DNA of 64,000 nt from positions 248,001 through 312,000 of the forward strand of contig NZ_JABRXE010000001.1 in NCBI RefSeq assembly GCF_018982945.1, written 5' to 3'. This document shows, piece after piece, positions 17,961-27,398 of the stretch. The notes under the pieces were generated by a model that did not search any database, was not told where the DNA came from, and saw nothing but the letters and a program-made list of their open reading frames with translations. Position 1 is the first letter of the stretch; every line of letters begins with the position of its first letter. The stretch is from Anaerostipes faecalis (GTDB taxonomy: Bacteria > Bacillota > Clostridia > Lachnospirales > Lachnospiraceae). The position numbers and the translations under genes were made by a program.

Positions 17961-18368
17961 ATGAATTCAAAAGCAAAAAAAGCCGATGAAAATCATAAAA
18001 AAGGCTATAATTGCGCTCAGGCAGTTGCGTGTGCATTTTGTGATGAAACAGGAATTGATGAAAAGACAATGTTTCGTATGATGGAAGGCCATGGGCTGGG
18101 AATGGGTGGTATGCAGGGAACCTGCGGTGCCATTACAGGAGCAGTAGCGGTTTTAGGAGCTGTAAACAGTAATGGAGATTTAGAACATCCGGTTTCTAAA
18201 TCTGATACTTACAAATTGTCTAAAGAATTGGTAGAACAATTTCAGGAGAAAAATGGTGCCATTGCCTGTAAAGATTTAAAAGGTGTTGAGACAGGAAAAA
18301 TGGTAAGAAGCTGTCCGGGATGTATTGAAGATGCAGCTACTATTCTGGCAGATATTTTGAAAAAGTAA
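17961..18368 (+). CDS. C_GCAxxG_C_C family protein
   Basis: Small cysteine-rich protein of 135 residues. The family pattern is visible: a Cys in YNCAQAV, the GTCGAITGA core, then single Cys in IACKD and paired Cys in SCPGCIEDAA. Such proteins are thought to bind a metal or Fe-S centre through these cysteines, but their role is not known; some are redox-associated. It lies 28 bp after hisF with AAGGAG before the ATG, so it is probably read on the same transcript. A strong terminator follows. Confidence 0.85.
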   Translation: MNSKAKKADENHKKGYNCAQAVACAFCDETGIDEKTMFRMMEGHGLGMGGMQGTCGAITGAVAVLGAVNSNGDLEHPVSKSDTYKLSKELVEQFQEKNGAIACKDLKGVETGKMVRSCPGCIEDAATILADILKK

Positions 18369-18393
18369 TAGCAATATATTAAAATAAAAATAC

Positions 18394-18435
18394 TATACCA
18401 CAGATGCCATATGACGTCTGTGGTATAATTTTTTT
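18394..18435. terminator. Bidirectional intrinsic terminator
   Basis: Arms TATACCACAGA (18394-18404) and TCTGTGGTATA (18417-18427) are perfectly complementary. TTTTTTT follows on the plus strand and an A-rich run on the left gives a T-rich tail on the minus strand. It separates convergent genes. Confidence 0.9.
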
Positions 18436-18477
18436 AGAGCATATTTTCTAATATTCCATTTTCAGAAAAGAGTAATT

Positions 18478-18669
18478 TTAACTGTAATGGTCAAAAACTG
18501 CAAGGGTTGATACATAATGTCTCATTTCTTCTCTGCTACTGATATGGCGGGCCTGTTCAATAACAGCATCTTGTTCTGATTTAGAAAGGGAAGAAAACTG
18601 TTCCATGGCTTTTGAGTTCTTTGCTAATTCCATGGCAAGTCCCACAGGCATTTCATTATTTGAATGCAT
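18478..18669 (-). CDS. Small conserved protein of unknown function
   Basis: 63-residue soluble protein, predicted helical and charged. The GLAMELAKNSKAMEQFSSLSK and QARHISSREEMRHYV segments resemble small proteins often seen in Lachnospiraceae; the function is not known. I start at the ATG at 18669, because a GAGGTG ribosome-binding site (18676-18681) lies 6 nt upstream. The in-frame GTG at 18678 is part of that site. It lies downstream of the activator gene on the same strand but beyond a terminator, so it is probably transcribed alone. Confidence 0.65.
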   Translation of the reverse strand: MHSNNEMPVGLAMELAKNSKAMEQFSSLSKSEQDAVIEQARHISSREEMRHYVSTLAVFDHYS

Positions 18670-18795
18670 TTCTATCACCTCGGTTACAGTATGAGTTGTC
18701 TTTTGGAAAAATATACGATATATATGTATGTCAAAGAATCATAATTTTGTATCTTTTCAAATTATTAGAAGTTTTTAATGAAAAAGTTGAGAATA

Positions 18796-18867
18796 AAAAA
18801 CACATGGACCACAAACCATCCAGCCCAGGCCGTTAGGCCAGGAAGGCGGTTGCGGGCATGTGTTTTT
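18796..18867 (-). terminator. GC-rich structured terminator element after the activator gene
   Basis: Outer stem AAAAACACATG / CATGTGTTTTT (11 bp) with T runs on both strands, 9 bp beyond the activator stop codon. The 50-nt interior is much more GC-rich than the surroundings and can form further helices: on the minus strand CCGCAACC pairs with GGTTTGTGG (one bulge), and GGCC pairs with GGCC around a TAAC loop. A normal terminator would not need this interior. It could be a stable 3' end or a small structured RNA. Confidence 0.65.
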
Positions 18868-18876
18868 ATATTTCCT

Positions 18877-21800
18877 TTATGATTCTAAATTCTTTTCTGC
18901 TGCAGAGAGCATCAGTTTGATTCGGTTAATCTGGTTGACTTCGCTGGCTCCCGGATCGTAATCAATGGCTACGATATTTGCTTCAGGGAATGCCTGACGA
19001 ATTTCTTTAATAACACCTTTTCCAACCACGTGGTTTGGCAGGCATGCAAATGGCTGGGTACATACAATATTTGGTGCCCCGCTATGAATCAGTTCTACCA
19101 TCTCACCAGTCAGGAACCACCCTTCACCGGTCTGGTTTCCGATGGATACAAATGGTTTCGCATAAGCAGCCAGATCTTTGATATAGGCAGGAGCTTCAAA
19201 ACGTTTGCTCTTTGCAAGTTCTTTTCTTAAGGTTTTTCTATATGTTTCCACAATTTTGATTGCGGCATTACATACAATAGCAGTACTCTTGGATTTTCCA
19301 AGATAACGGTATTTAAAATTACTGTTATAAAAACCATACATGAAGAAGTCAAGTAAATCAGGTACAACAGCTTCTGCACCCTCACGCTCCAGAAGTTCCA
19401 CAAGATGATTGTTTGCATCTGGAAGGAATTTAACAAGAATTTCTCCAACGATACCAACGCGAGGTTTCTGAATATCTTTTAAAGGAATACGATCGAAATC
19501 ACGGATGATACCACGGATATTTTTCTGGAAAGTCAAGAAGTTTCCTTTGACAATATCCTGTTTACATTTTGCTTCCCATCGTTTGTGGAGTCGATTGACA
19601 GATCCTTTTTTCTTTTCATAAGGTCTGGTACGGTAGACAACTCTCATAAATACATCTCCGTAAACGATTGCCTGAACAGCACGGTTCAGGAGACTTGGAG
19701 TTAATTTAAATCCACTGTTTTTCTCAATTCCCTGTGTACTGATACCAATAACCGGGATATGGCCATAGCCGGCTTTTTCAAGAGCACGACGGATAAAGCT
19801 GATATAGTTTGTTGCGCGGCATCCACCACCTGTCTGTGAAATTGCCAGAGCGATTTTGTCAGTATCATATTTTCCTGACAATAATGCATTCATCAGCTGT
19901 CCAATTACAATCAAGGAAGGATAACAGGCATCATTGTTTACATATTTAAGTCCTGTATTTACATCTTTCATTCCATTTTGTTCCAGAATCTTGACGTTAT
20001 ATCCACATGATTTCAAAGCAGGTTCCAAGAAAGTAAAATGAATTGGAGACATCTGAGGAACAAGGATTGTATAGTCCTTGGCCATTTCTTTTGTAAATTC
20101 TATACGTTTAATGGCAGCAGATACCGGTTTTGGTGTAATTTTGTGTTTTTTTCGAACTCGGACAGCACTGATCAAAGAACGGATACGGATTCTTGCAGCA
20201 CCTAAATTATTAACTTCATCGATTTTCAGTACAGTGTAAATACGTCCGGATTTAGTTAAGATATCTTTTACAGTATCTGTTGTAACAGCATCCAGACCAC
20301 ATCCAAAGGAATTCAGCTGAATAACCTCTAACTGTTTGTTGGATTTTGCATAGTTGGCAGCTGCATACAGTCTGGAGTGATACATCCATTGGTCGGATAC
20401 ATTTAACGGACGCTCTACATTGGACAAATGAGAAATAGAATCTTCCGTTAGTACAGCAATACCATAGGAGTTGATTAATTCCGGAATACCGTGATTAATC
20501 TCAGGATCGATATGGTATGGTCGACCGCACAAAACAATACCTGTTCTTCCGGATTCTGCCAGATATGCCAGTACTTCTTCACCTTTGGTCTGAATGTCTT
20601 TTCTTACAGCTTCCAGTTCATCATAAGCCTTAGTAACTGCATGTTCCACTTCATTGGATGATACAGTAAAATGCTTTTTCATTTCTTCAAAGAGGCGGGA
20701 TTTTAATGCATCTTCATTATCCAGTGCAAGGAAAGGATTCATGAAGTTTATACCCTTCGTTTGAAGTTCCTCCATATTATTTTTAATATTTTCTGCATAG
20801 GACGTAACAATCGGACAGTTATAATGATTGTTTGCCCCCTCTGTTTCGTCACGTTCATACGGAATACATGGATAGAAAATATCTTTAACTCCCTGTTTGA
20901 TCAGCCACATGACATGCCCATGAGCAAGCTTCGCAGGGTAACATTCTGATTCGCTTGGAATGGATTCAATTCCCAGTTCGTAGATTTTTCGGGATGATTC
21001 CGGAGAAACCAAAACTTTGAACCCAAGTTCCGTGAAGAATGTAAACCAGAAAGGATAATTTTCATAAATATTTAAAACTCTAGGAATACCAATGACGCCA
21101 CGAACGGCTTTTTCATCAGATAAAGGTTCATAATCAAAGGTACGGTGGAGTTTATAATCATACAGGTTAGGTACATGGTCAGCATTTGGCTCTTTTCCAA
21201 TGCCTCTTTCACAGCGGTTACCTGTAATGTATCGGCGACCATTGGAAAACTTGTTGATGGTAAGCAGACAATGGTTGGTACATCCTTTACATCTTGTCAT
21301 AGAAGTATCAACACTCATGGCAAAAATTTCTTCCAGTGGAAGCATGGATGTTTCATGTCCCTTTTCATAGCGTTCTCTGGCAATAAGAGCAGATCCAAAA
21401 GCTCCCATAATTCCGGCAATATCCGGTCGTACAGCATTACATCCGGAAATACGTTCAAAACTTCTAAGAACAGCATCATTATAGAAGGTTCCACCCTGAA
21501 CCACAATGTGTTTTCCAAGATCGCTTGGATCTGTTAATTTGATAACTTTATATAAAGCATTTTTAATAACAGAATAAGCAAGACCTGCTGAAATGTCTCC
21601 AACACTTGCTCCCTCTTTTTGTGCCTGTTTAACTTTGGAGTTCATAAATACTGTACATCGGGAACCAAGATCAATTGGATTTTTAGCTGTCAGGGCAACT
21701 TTTGCGAATTCCTCAACAGAATGATTTAATGACTTTGCAAAAGTTTCAATAAATGATCCACATCCGGAAGAACATGCTTCATTTAACTGAACATCATCTA

Positions 21801-23094
21801 CAACACCGTTTTTAATACGAATACATTTCATATCCTGACCACCGATGTCAAGAATACAATCAACATTCGGTTCAAAAAATGCCGCTGCATAGTAATGAGC
21901 GATGGTTTCAACTTCACCGAAATCAAGATTTAATGCTGCTTTTATCAAATGTTCTCCATAACCGGTTGAGCAGGAAGATACAATCTTTGCAGTATCCGGC
22001 ATCTGCTCATCTATTTCATGAAGAGATTCGATAACTGCATGTAAAGGACTTCCGTTGTTATTATTGTAGTAGCTGTACAATAATTCTCCATCTTCACCAG
22101 CCAGAGCAACTTTTGTGGTAGTTGAGCCGGCATCGATTCCAAGATAACAGTTTCCCTTATATGTAGAAAGATTTCCACGTTTTACAACATGACGGTTATG
22201 ATCCTTTACAAAACCTTTATATTCCTGTTCGTTTGCAAAGAGTGGTTCTAAACGGTCAACTTCCTGTTTCAGTTCAATTTTTTTCTCAAACTGTTTTAAT
22301 AAATCTGTAAAATTTGTTGTAACATCTTCTTTGGCATTTAAAGCAGCACCAACGGCTGCAAATAAATGAGAATGGGTTGGAGCAATAATTTCTTCATCTT
22401 TTAATTCCAGAGTACGGATAAATGCATTTTTCAATTCTGGAAGGAAATGAAGAGGACCTCCTAAAAATGCAACATTTCCACGGATTGGTTTTCCGCAGGC
22501 AAGTCCACTGATGGTCTGATTAACAACTGCCTGAAAAATAGAAGCTGCAAGATTTTCTTTGGTTGCTCCTTCGTTGATCAGTGGCTGAATATCGGTTTTA
22601 GCAAATACACCACAACGTGCAGCAATTGGATAAATGGTATCAAAGTTTTTAGCATATTCATTTAAACCAGAAGCATCTGTCTGCAGAAGAGAGGCCATCT
22701 GGTCAATAAAAGAACCAGTACCTCCAGCACAAACTCCGTTCATTCTCTGATCAATTCCATTGGTAAAGTAAATTATTTTTGCATCTTCTCCGCCAAGTTC
22801 TATTGCAACATCAGTATGAGGTGCATAATCCTGCAAGGCTGTGGATACACAGACCACTTCCTGACAGAAAGGAATTTCTAGATAAGAAGAAATAGAAAGA
22901 CCTCCAGAACCTGTAACGGTTGGAGCAAAAGTTGTTTCTCCGATTTGGTCTTTTGCTTTTTTTAATAAGGAAGCTAAAGTTTCCTGAATTTTTGCAAAAT
23001 GTCTTTGGTAATCTGAGAAAAGTATATTATGTTGTTCGTCGATAACGGCGACTTTGACTGTTGTAGAGCCAATATCAATTCCTAATCGTTTCAT
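18877..23094 (-). CDS. Acyl-CoA dehydratase activator, double-ASKHA fusion (HgdC/BadFG + DUF2229)
   Basis: Protein of 1405 residues. The first ASKHA ATPase (about 1-260) begins [14 protein letters not shown] and has the bridging [4Fe-4S] ligands Cys122 (GVCAGGTGS) and Cys161 (AARCGVFAK). The second ASKHA domain (about 317-580) begins [15 protein letters not shown] and also carries [10 protein letters not shown] and GSRCTVFM cysteines. A cysteine cluster (CKGCTNHC...NRCERGIG) follows, then a DUF2229 and dehydratase-subunit-like C-terminal half. Relatives use ATP to drive one electron into 2-hydroxyacyl-CoA dehydratases. No dehydratase subunits are nearby, so the substrate is unknown. It is one uninterrupted gene. 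Confidence 0.88.
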   Translation of the reverse strand: MKRLGIDIGSTTVKVAVIDEQHNILFSDYQRHFAKIQETLASLLKKAKDQIGETTFAPTVTGSGGLSISSYLEIPFCQEVVCVSTALQDYAPHTDVAIELGGEDAKIIYFTNGIDQRMNGVCAGGTGSFIDQMASLLQTDASGLNEYAKNFDTIYPIAARCGVFAKTDIQPLINEGATKENLAASIFQAVVNQTISGLACGKPIRGNVAFLGGPLHFLPELKNAFIRTLELKDEEIIAPTHSHLFAAVGAALNAKEDVTTNFTDLLKQFEKKIELKQEVDRLEPLFANEQEYKGFVKDHNRHVVKRGNLSTYKGNCYLGIDAGSTTTKVALAGEDGELLYSYYNNNNGSPLHAVIESLHEIDEQMPDTAKIVSSCSTGYGEHLIKAALNLDFGEVETIAHYYAAAFFEPNVDCILDIGGQDMKCIRIKNGVVDDVQLNEACSSGCGSFIETFAKSLNHSVEEFAKVALTAKNPIDLGSRCTVFMNSKVKQAQKEGASVGDISAGLAYSVIKNALYKVIKLTDPSDLGKHIVVQGGTFYNDAVLRSFERISGCNAVRPDIAGIMGAFGSALIARERYEKGHETSMLPLEEIFAMSVDTSMTRCKGCTNHCLLTINKFSNGRRYITGNRCERGIGKEPNADHVPNLYDYKLHRTFDYEPLSDEKAVRGVIGIPRVLNIYENYPFWFTFFTELGFKVLVSPESSRKIYELGIESIPSESECYPAKLAHGHVMWLIKQGVKDIFYPCIPYERDETEGANNHYNCPIVTSYAENIKNNMEELQTKGINFMNPFLALDNEDALKSRLFEEMKKHFTVSSNEVEHAVTKAYDELEAVRKDIQTKGEEVLAYLAESGRTGIVLCGRPYHIDPEINHGIPELINSYGIAVLTEDSISHLSNVERPLNVSDQWMYHSRLYAAANYAKSNKQLEVIQLNSFGCGLDAVTTDTVKDILTKSGRIYTVLKIDEVNNLGAARIRIRSLISAVRVRKKHKITPKPVSAAIKRIEFTKEMAKDYTILVPQMSPIHFTFLEPALKSCGYNVKILEQNGMKDVNTGLKYVNNDACYPSLIVIGQLMNALLSGKYDTDKIALAISQTGGGCRATNYISFIRRALEKAGYGHIPVIGISTQGIEKNSGFKLTPSLLNRAVQAIVYGDVFMRVVYRTRPYEKKKGSVNRLHKRWEAKCKQDIVKGNFLTFQKNIRGIIRDFDRIPLKDIQKPRVGIVGEILVKFLPDANNHLVELLEREGAEAVVPDLLDFFMYGFYNSNFKYRYLGKSKSTAIVCNAAIKIVETYRKTLRKELAKSKRFEAPAYIKDLAAYAKPFVSIGNQTGEGWFLTGEMVELIHSGAPNIVCTQPFACLPNHVVGKGVIKEIRQAFPEANIVAIDYDPGASEVNQINRIKLMLSAAEKNLES

Positions 23095-23133
23095 CTTTTC
23101 GTATACCTACTTTCTAAATTTGCATTATTCCTT

Positions 23134-23161
23134 ATTATAATAGAAAAACAAATATTTGCAA
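23134..23161 (-). promoter_or_regulatory. Promoter of the activator gene
   Basis: On the minus strand TTGCAA (23161-23156), 16 bp, TATAAT (23139-23134), about 40 bp before the start codon. Confidence 0.5.
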
Positions 23162-23248
23162 AGAGGAATAGAATATTTTTTTTAGGTGAGAATAATGGAA
23201 ACAAATATTGAGATTTGAATAGTCTAATAAAAAAGTAAAGGTAATGTC

Positions 23249-23593
23249 ATGGCAGATCAGAAAAAGTGTAACGGAAGTATTTATGTTGTGAAGGAAAATG
23301 ATACTTTATACCAGATTGCAGGAGCCTATGGAATTCGGGTAAAGGATATCATGCGTCAAAATCCTTATGTCAATGTATATAATCTTCAGCCGGGAGATGA
23401 GTTATGTGTTCCGGGATTTACTCCGGTTATATCTGGAGCATTTATTCCATATGTGGTAAAAAAGGGAGATACCATTCTTGATATAGCGAAATCTAACAAA
23501 ACAACAGTTGAAAATTTAGCAAAATCTAACAAAAAAATAAGAGATTTGACCCTTCCAGTTGGTACAGTACTGTTAATTGACAAAGCAAATTGA
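23249..23593 (+). CDS. Two-LysM-domain protein without signal peptide
   Basis: 114 residues with two LysM repeats. The first is about residues 11-55 (YVVKENDTLYQIAGAYGI...LQPGDELCVP) and the second about 67-111 (YVVKKGDTILDIAKSNK...LPVGTVLLI). LysM binds peptidoglycan or other GlcNAc glycans. There is no N-terminal hydrophobic stretch, so it is probably not exported by Sec. Cytoplasmic LysM proteins in spore formers are often placed on the forespore surface. That is inference. Start ATG follows a weak AAAGGTAATG site. No terminator was found before corA. Confidence 0.8.
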   Translation: MADQKKCNGSIYVVKENDTLYQIAGAYGIRVKDIMRQNPYVNVYNLQPGDELCVPGFTPVISGAFIPYVVKKGDTILDIAKSNKTTVENLAKSNKKIRDLTLPVGTVLLIDKAN

Positions 23594-23623
23594 GTTATTT
23601 ATAATGAAATAAGATATGCAAAA

Positions 23624-23662
23624 AGCGGTGCCTTGCCCTGGAGCATACGCACCGCTGGCAGG
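23624..23662 (+). promoter_or_regulatory. Hairpin before the corA ribosome-binding site
   Basis: AGCGGTGC (23624-23631) and GCACCGCT (23649-23656) form an 8-bp GC-rich stem. An alternative pairing, CCTTGCC (23631-23637) with GGCAGG (23657-23662), would cover the edge of the ribosome-binding site at 23661-23669. There is no T tract, so it is not an intrinsic terminator. A regulatory role is speculative. Confidence 0.4.
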
Positions 23663-23675
23663 AGAGGAGTTAAAG

Positions 23676-24608
23676 ATGATTAAATATTATCGGACCATGG
23701 ACAATCAAATTAATGAAATCAGTGAATCTATGGAGGGAACCTGGATATCGTTGATACATCCCACTGCTGCAGAGCTGGTTCAGATTTCCAGGGAACATAA
23801 AATCGATCTTGATCATTTAAAAGCTCCTTTAGATGAAGAAGAACGATCACGTATTGAGGTGGAAGATGATTACACACTGATCATCGTAGATATTCCGGTA
23901 ACTGAAGAGCGTAAAGAGAAAGAGTATTTTCTTACGATACCATGTGGTATTATTTTGGGACAGGATGTGATCATTACAGTTTGTCTGATGGATACACCAG
24001 TGTTATCTGACTTTCGTGATGGCAGAGTACGCAATTTCTGGACATTTAAACGGACAAGGTTTATTCTTCAGATGCTGTACCGGAATGCATCATTATATCT
24101 GCAGTATCTTCGTTCTATTGACAAGAAAAGTGATGAGGTTGAAAAACAGCTCCATATCTCCACTAAGAACCAGGAGTTAATTGAGCTTTTAGAGCTGGAA
24201 AAGAGTTTGGTTTACTTTTCCACATCCCTGCGGGGTAATGAGCTGGTTCTGGAAAAGTTATTAAAAATTGAAAAGATTAAGCAGTATCCGGAAGATGAAG
24301 AGCTTTTGGATGATGTTATCATCGAAAATAAGCAGGCAATCGAAATGGCAGATATCTACAGTAATATCTTAAGCGGAACTATGGATGCCTATGCTTCAGT
24401 TATATCCAACAATCTGAATATTGTTATGAAGGTTTTGGCGGTTATTACCATTGTAATGTCCATTCCGACTATGATTGCAAGTTTCTGGGGGATGAATGTT
24501 CCGGTTCCTATGGCGAAATCCCCTTATGGTTTCTTGATATTGGTAATATCTTCTTTAATTCTTACTGTTATTGGTGGATTTATATTAGGAAGAAAAAAGA
24601 TGTTTTAA
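23676..24608 (+). CDS. corA: CorA-family divalent cation transporter
   Basis: 310-residue CorA/MIT channel for Mg2+ or related ions. It has a long cytoplasmic alpha/beta and helical N-terminal part. Two C-terminal transmembrane helices (about 250-272 and 283-305) surround the selectivity motif GMN in FWGMNVPVP. The start is ATG 23676, because GGAGAGGAG lies 7 nt upstream; an earlier in-frame ATG at 23616 has no ribosome-binding site and would be translated through the hairpin at 23624-23656. It lacks the usual aromatic YGMNF, having WGMNV, which is common in distant clostridial members. Confidence 0.88.
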   Translation: MIKYYRTMDNQINEISESMEGTWISLIHPTAAELVQISREHKIDLDHLKAPLDEEERSRIEVEDDYTLIIVDIPVTEERKEKEYFLTIPCGIILGQDVIITVCLMDTPVLSDFRDGRVRNFWTFKRTRFILQMLYRNASLYLQYLRSIDKKSDEVEKQLHISTKNQELIELLELEKSLVYFSTSLRGNELVLEKLLKIEKIKQYPEDEELLDDVIIENKQAIEMADIYSNILSGTMDAYASVISNNLNIVMKVLAVITIVMSIPTMIASFWGMNVPVPMAKSPYGFLILVISSLILTVIGGFILGRKKMF

Positions 24609-24628
24609 AAAAATAAGAAAGGTTTGTT

Positions 24629-25501
24629 ATGTGGCTGAATAAACTTGAGGAAAAATTTGGAAAATATGCGATTCCCAATCTTCCAAAGATTATTGTAATA
24701 TTATATGCAATTGGATATGTGATTCAGATGATTTCTCCGGATTTATTTGATTTGATGCAATTAAATCCGTATCTGATTATGCATGGACAGATTTGGCGAC
24801 TTTTTACATTTTTAATGGTAGGACCTAGTACAAGTTTAATTTTTATTATATTTGTTCTTCTGTTTTATTATTCCGTTGGTTCTTCTCTAGAACAGGTCTG
24901 GGGAACATTTCGGTTTAATATGTACTATTTTATTGGAGTGTTAGGAACAATCCTTGGAGCGTTCCTTACATATGCAGCACTTAGATTTTCACAAGGTGAA
25001 CTGGCAGGAGCTGCAGTATATATGGATACTTTTTATCTGAATATTACATTGTTTCTGGCATATGCCATGATGTTTCCGAATATGCAGGTATATCTATACA
25101 TGATATTGCCAATCCGCGTAAAATGGCTTGCGTATCTGGATGGGATATATCTGGGCTACATTTTTTTAACATCAGGCTTTACAGTTTACGGAATTTCGGT
25201 TAAAGTATCAATTGTAGTGGCGTTATTAAATTTCCTGTTGTTCTTTTTCTCAATGAAGAAGATTCGAAGCCGGGGGGCGTCTTTTGTCAGCAGAGTATCT
25301 GGACAGAGACGGCACAGGGAATTTAAAAACAAGACTAATCCTAAGGGAAGAAAAAAGAACGGGGCTGTGCATGAATGTGCTATATGCCATCGTACGGAAC
25401 TGGACGATCCAACATTGGAATTTCGTTATTGTTCCAAGTGTGATGGGGATTACGAATATTGTCAGGATCATTTGTTTACCCATAAACACGTAAAGAAGTG
25501 A
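24629..25501 (+). CDS. Rhomboid-fold membrane protein without the catalytic serine, C-terminal zinc ribbon
   Basis: 290 residues with six hydrophobic helices (about 18-215) and a cytoplasmic tail. The HGQIWRLFTF segment after the first helix is a rhomboid hallmark, but I find no GxSG and no TM6 histidine, so it is probably a pseudoprotease like derlins/iRhoms. The tail (about 245-290) has paired cysteines CAICH...CSKC and CQDH, fitting a zinc ribbon. It lies 20 bp after corA and is probably co-transcribed. The function is unknown; handling of membrane proteins is one guess. Confidence 0.7.
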   Translation: MWLNKLEEKFGKYAIPNLPKIIVILYAIGYVIQMISPDLFDLMQLNPYLIMHGQIWRLFTFLMVGPSTSLIFIIFVLLFYYSVGSSLEQVWGTFRFNMYYFIGVLGTILGAFLTYAALRFSQGELAGAAVYMDTFYLNITLFLAYAMMFPNMQVYLYMILPIRVKWLAYLDGIYLGYIFLTSGFTVYGISVKVSIVVALLNFLLFFFSMKKIRSRGASFVSRVSGQRRHREFKNKTNPKGRKKNGAVHECAICHRTELDDPTLEFRYCSKCDGDYEYCQDHLFTHKHVKK

Positions 25502-25539
25502 GTTGTTAATATTATATATGAGATTTAAAGGAGAAAATT

Positions 25540-26973
25540 ATGCTAACCAAAAAGACTAAAATTATTTGTACTATGGGACCGGCAACAGATGATGATGCCG
25601 TTTTAAAACAGCTGATGCTGGAAGGAATGGATATTGCTCGTCTGAATTTCTCTCATGGTGACCACGAGGAACAGTTAGGCAGAATCAAAAGAATCAAAAA
25701 ATTTAGAGAAGAATTAGGATTGCCGATTGCTATCCTGCTTGATACAAAAGGGCCTGAGATCCGAACAGGATTACTTTCAACAGATGGCGATGTTGAATTG
25801 AAGGAAGGACAGGAATTTGTCCTTACAACAAGAGAAGTGGAAGGTACAAATACTATCGTAAGCATTACATATGCTGAACTTCCAAATGATGTAGAACCAG
25901 GAAATACCATTCTGATTGATGACGGATTGATTGAAGTTCGTGTAAAAGAGATCAAGGATGGGACAGACATCGTATGTGAGGTAGTAAATGGTGGTCTGCT
26001 TGGAAGCCGTAAAGGTGTTAATGTACCAAATGTAAAAGTAAACCTTCCTTCTATCACAGAAAAGGATAAAGCTGATATTGAATTTGGTCTGGAAAACGGA
26101 ATCGATTTCATTGCAGCTTCCTTTATCCGTAATGCGGATGCTGTAAATGAGATCAAGGCAATCATTGATAAATATAAAATGAACGTTGGGGTTATCTCCA
26201 AGATCGAGAACATTGAAGGTGTTGAAAATATCGATGCCATCATCGAAGCTTCTGAAGGTGTTATGATCGCGCGTGGTGACCTTGGTGTTGAAATCCCTGC
26301 AGAAGAAGTACCATTCTTACAGAAAGCGATCATTAAAAAATGTAATAAGGCATTTAAACCAGTTGTTACTGCAACACAGATGCTGGATTCCATGATCCGT
26401 AACCCACGTCCGACAAGAGCAGAAGTAACAGACGTTGCCAATGCGATCTATGATGGAACAGACGCAATCATGTTATCTGGTGAAACAGCAAAAGGAAAAC
26501 ATCCGGTTGAAGCAGTTCGTATGATGAACCAGATCGCAATTTCAACAGAACTCCATCTTGATACAAAGATTCAGGATTACCGTTCTGTTTATGTGAATCG
26601 TGGAATCTCTGCTGCTGTAGCATACTCAGCAGTACAGACAGCACATAATATCAGTGCAAAATGTATCCTGGCTTCCAGTATGTCAGGATTTACAGCAAGA
26701 ATCGTATCAAAATTCAAACCAGATGCACAGATTATCGGATTATCTCCAGATGAATCCATCGTGCGTAAGATGCAGTTATACTGGGGTGTACGTCCATTCA
26801 AATCTCATAAAGCAGAAACAACAAAAGATTTACTGGATGAAGCAACAGATATTGTATTAGATGCAGGACTTGCTGAACAGGATGATATCCTTGTATTAAC
26901 AGGTGGAGGCCCAGCTGATCACCGTGGAAAAGGTGTTACAAACATGCTGAAAGTTGTTAAAATTGGTGAATAA
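25540..26973 (+). CDS. pyk: Pyruvate kinase
   Basis: Glycolytic enzyme of 477 residues producing ATP and pyruvate from phosphoenolpyruvate. Motifs: KIICTMGPA at the N-terminus, ARLNFSHGDHEE, TKGPEIRTG, and the active-site signature VMIARGDLGVEIP with the preceding catalytic lysine in ISKIENIEG. It has A, B and C domains but no extra C-terminal PEP-utiliser domain, which many Gram-positive enzymes have. The codons are richer in C-ending synonymous forms (ATC, AAC) than in neighbouring genes, as expected for high expression. Confidence 0.97.
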   Translation: MLTKKTKIICTMGPATDDDAVLKQLMLEGMDIARLNFSHGDHEEQLGRIKRIKKFREELGLPIAILLDTKGPEIRTGLLSTDGDVELKEGQEFVLTTREVEGTNTIVSITYAELPNDVEPGNTILIDDGLIEVRVKEIKDGTDIVCEVVNGGLLGSRKGVNVPNVKVNLPSITEKDKADIEFGLENGIDFIAASFIRNADAVNEIKAIIDKYKMNVGVISKIENIEGVENIDAIIEASEGVMIARGDLGVEIPAEEVPFLQKAIIKKCNKAFKPVVTATQMLDSMIRNPRPTRAEVTDVANAIYDGTDAIMLSGETAKGKHPVEAVRMMNQIAISTELHLDTKIQDYRSVYVNRGISAAVAYSAVQTAHNISAKCILASSMSGFTARIVSKFKPDAQIIGLSPDESIVRKMQLYWGVRPFKSHKAETTKDLLDEATDIVLDAGLAEQDDILVLTGGGPADHRGKGVTNMLKVVKIGE

Positions 26974-26996
26974 TCGACAGTAATATATGGTAAAAT

Positions 26997-27024
26997 GGGG
27001 ATGTAGTAATACATCCCTTATTTT
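26997..27024 (+). terminator. Terminator of pyk
   Basis: GGGATGTA / TACATCCC (26998-27005 / 27010-27017) with a GTAA loop, then TTATTTT. Confidence 0.75.
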
Positions 27025-27080
27025 AATTTCTTAAAATTAAAATACTCTTGGCGGATGTGAAGGTATCGGGAGGGAGAGTA

Positions 27081-27398
27081 ATGGAAATAGCTGAGCAGTT
27101 ATACATATCAGAAATTTTAAGATCTGGACAAAAAATAATAAAAAGTAGAATCAGGGAGAAAAAAGGAATTCCTGGATTGTATTGTATTACCTTGTCTCAG
27201 TGGAAGTCTGGAATTCTGGAGATTTATTCATATGAGGATTTGATTTCTCCTTTTTACGAATCATGTGATATAATAATTGTTGGACTTGCTGCTGGAAAAG
27301 ATGATGCAATAGTTTTGCTCCGGCGGATGGTGGATGACATGTTTCATTCTGGAATGATAAATGACGTAGGGAAATTCTTTTGTGGAGAAAAAGTATGA
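27081..27398 (+). CDS. Conserved hypothetical protein of a sporulation-associated operon
   Basis: 105-residue protein without signal peptide or membrane segment. I do not recognise a named domain. The layout (MEIAEQLYISE..., ITLSQWKSGILEIYSYEDLISPFY, VVGLAAGKDDAIVLLRRMVDDMF) looks like a small alpha/beta protein. I start at ATG 27081, with AGGGAGAG directly upstream; the longer frame from TTG 27048 has no support. It overlaps the next gene by 4 bp (ATGA), so the two are translationally coupled, and ytfJ follows, which hints at a role around sporulation. Confidence 0.7.
   Translation: MEIAEQLYISEILRSGQKIIKSRIREKKGIPGLYCITLSQWKSGILEIYSYEDLISPFYESCDIIIVGLAAGKDDAIVLLRRMVDDMFHSGMINDVGKFFCGEKV

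Noticed and set aside
18796-18867. SRP (4.5S-type) RNA, because of AGGAAGG and GC-rich stems
   Set aside because: The conserved apical loop order of SRP RNA (GGTC...CCGGAAGGAAGCAG) is not present, and the element sits exactly at the end of the activator gene with T tracts. Treated as a structured terminator.
23624-23662. M-box magnesium riboswitch before corA
   Set aside because: The space before the start codon is far shorter than an M-box and no conserved core can be placed.
23616-23675. Upstream CorA start at 23616
   Set aside because: No ribosome-binding site; the region forms a GC-rich hairpin and the canonical site lies before ATG 23676.
25653-26441. 262-residue reading frame on the minus strand inside pyk
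   Set aside because: It has no ribosome-binding site, no recognisable domain, and low-complexity serine/threonine content typical of the antisense of a highly expressed gene with codon bias.
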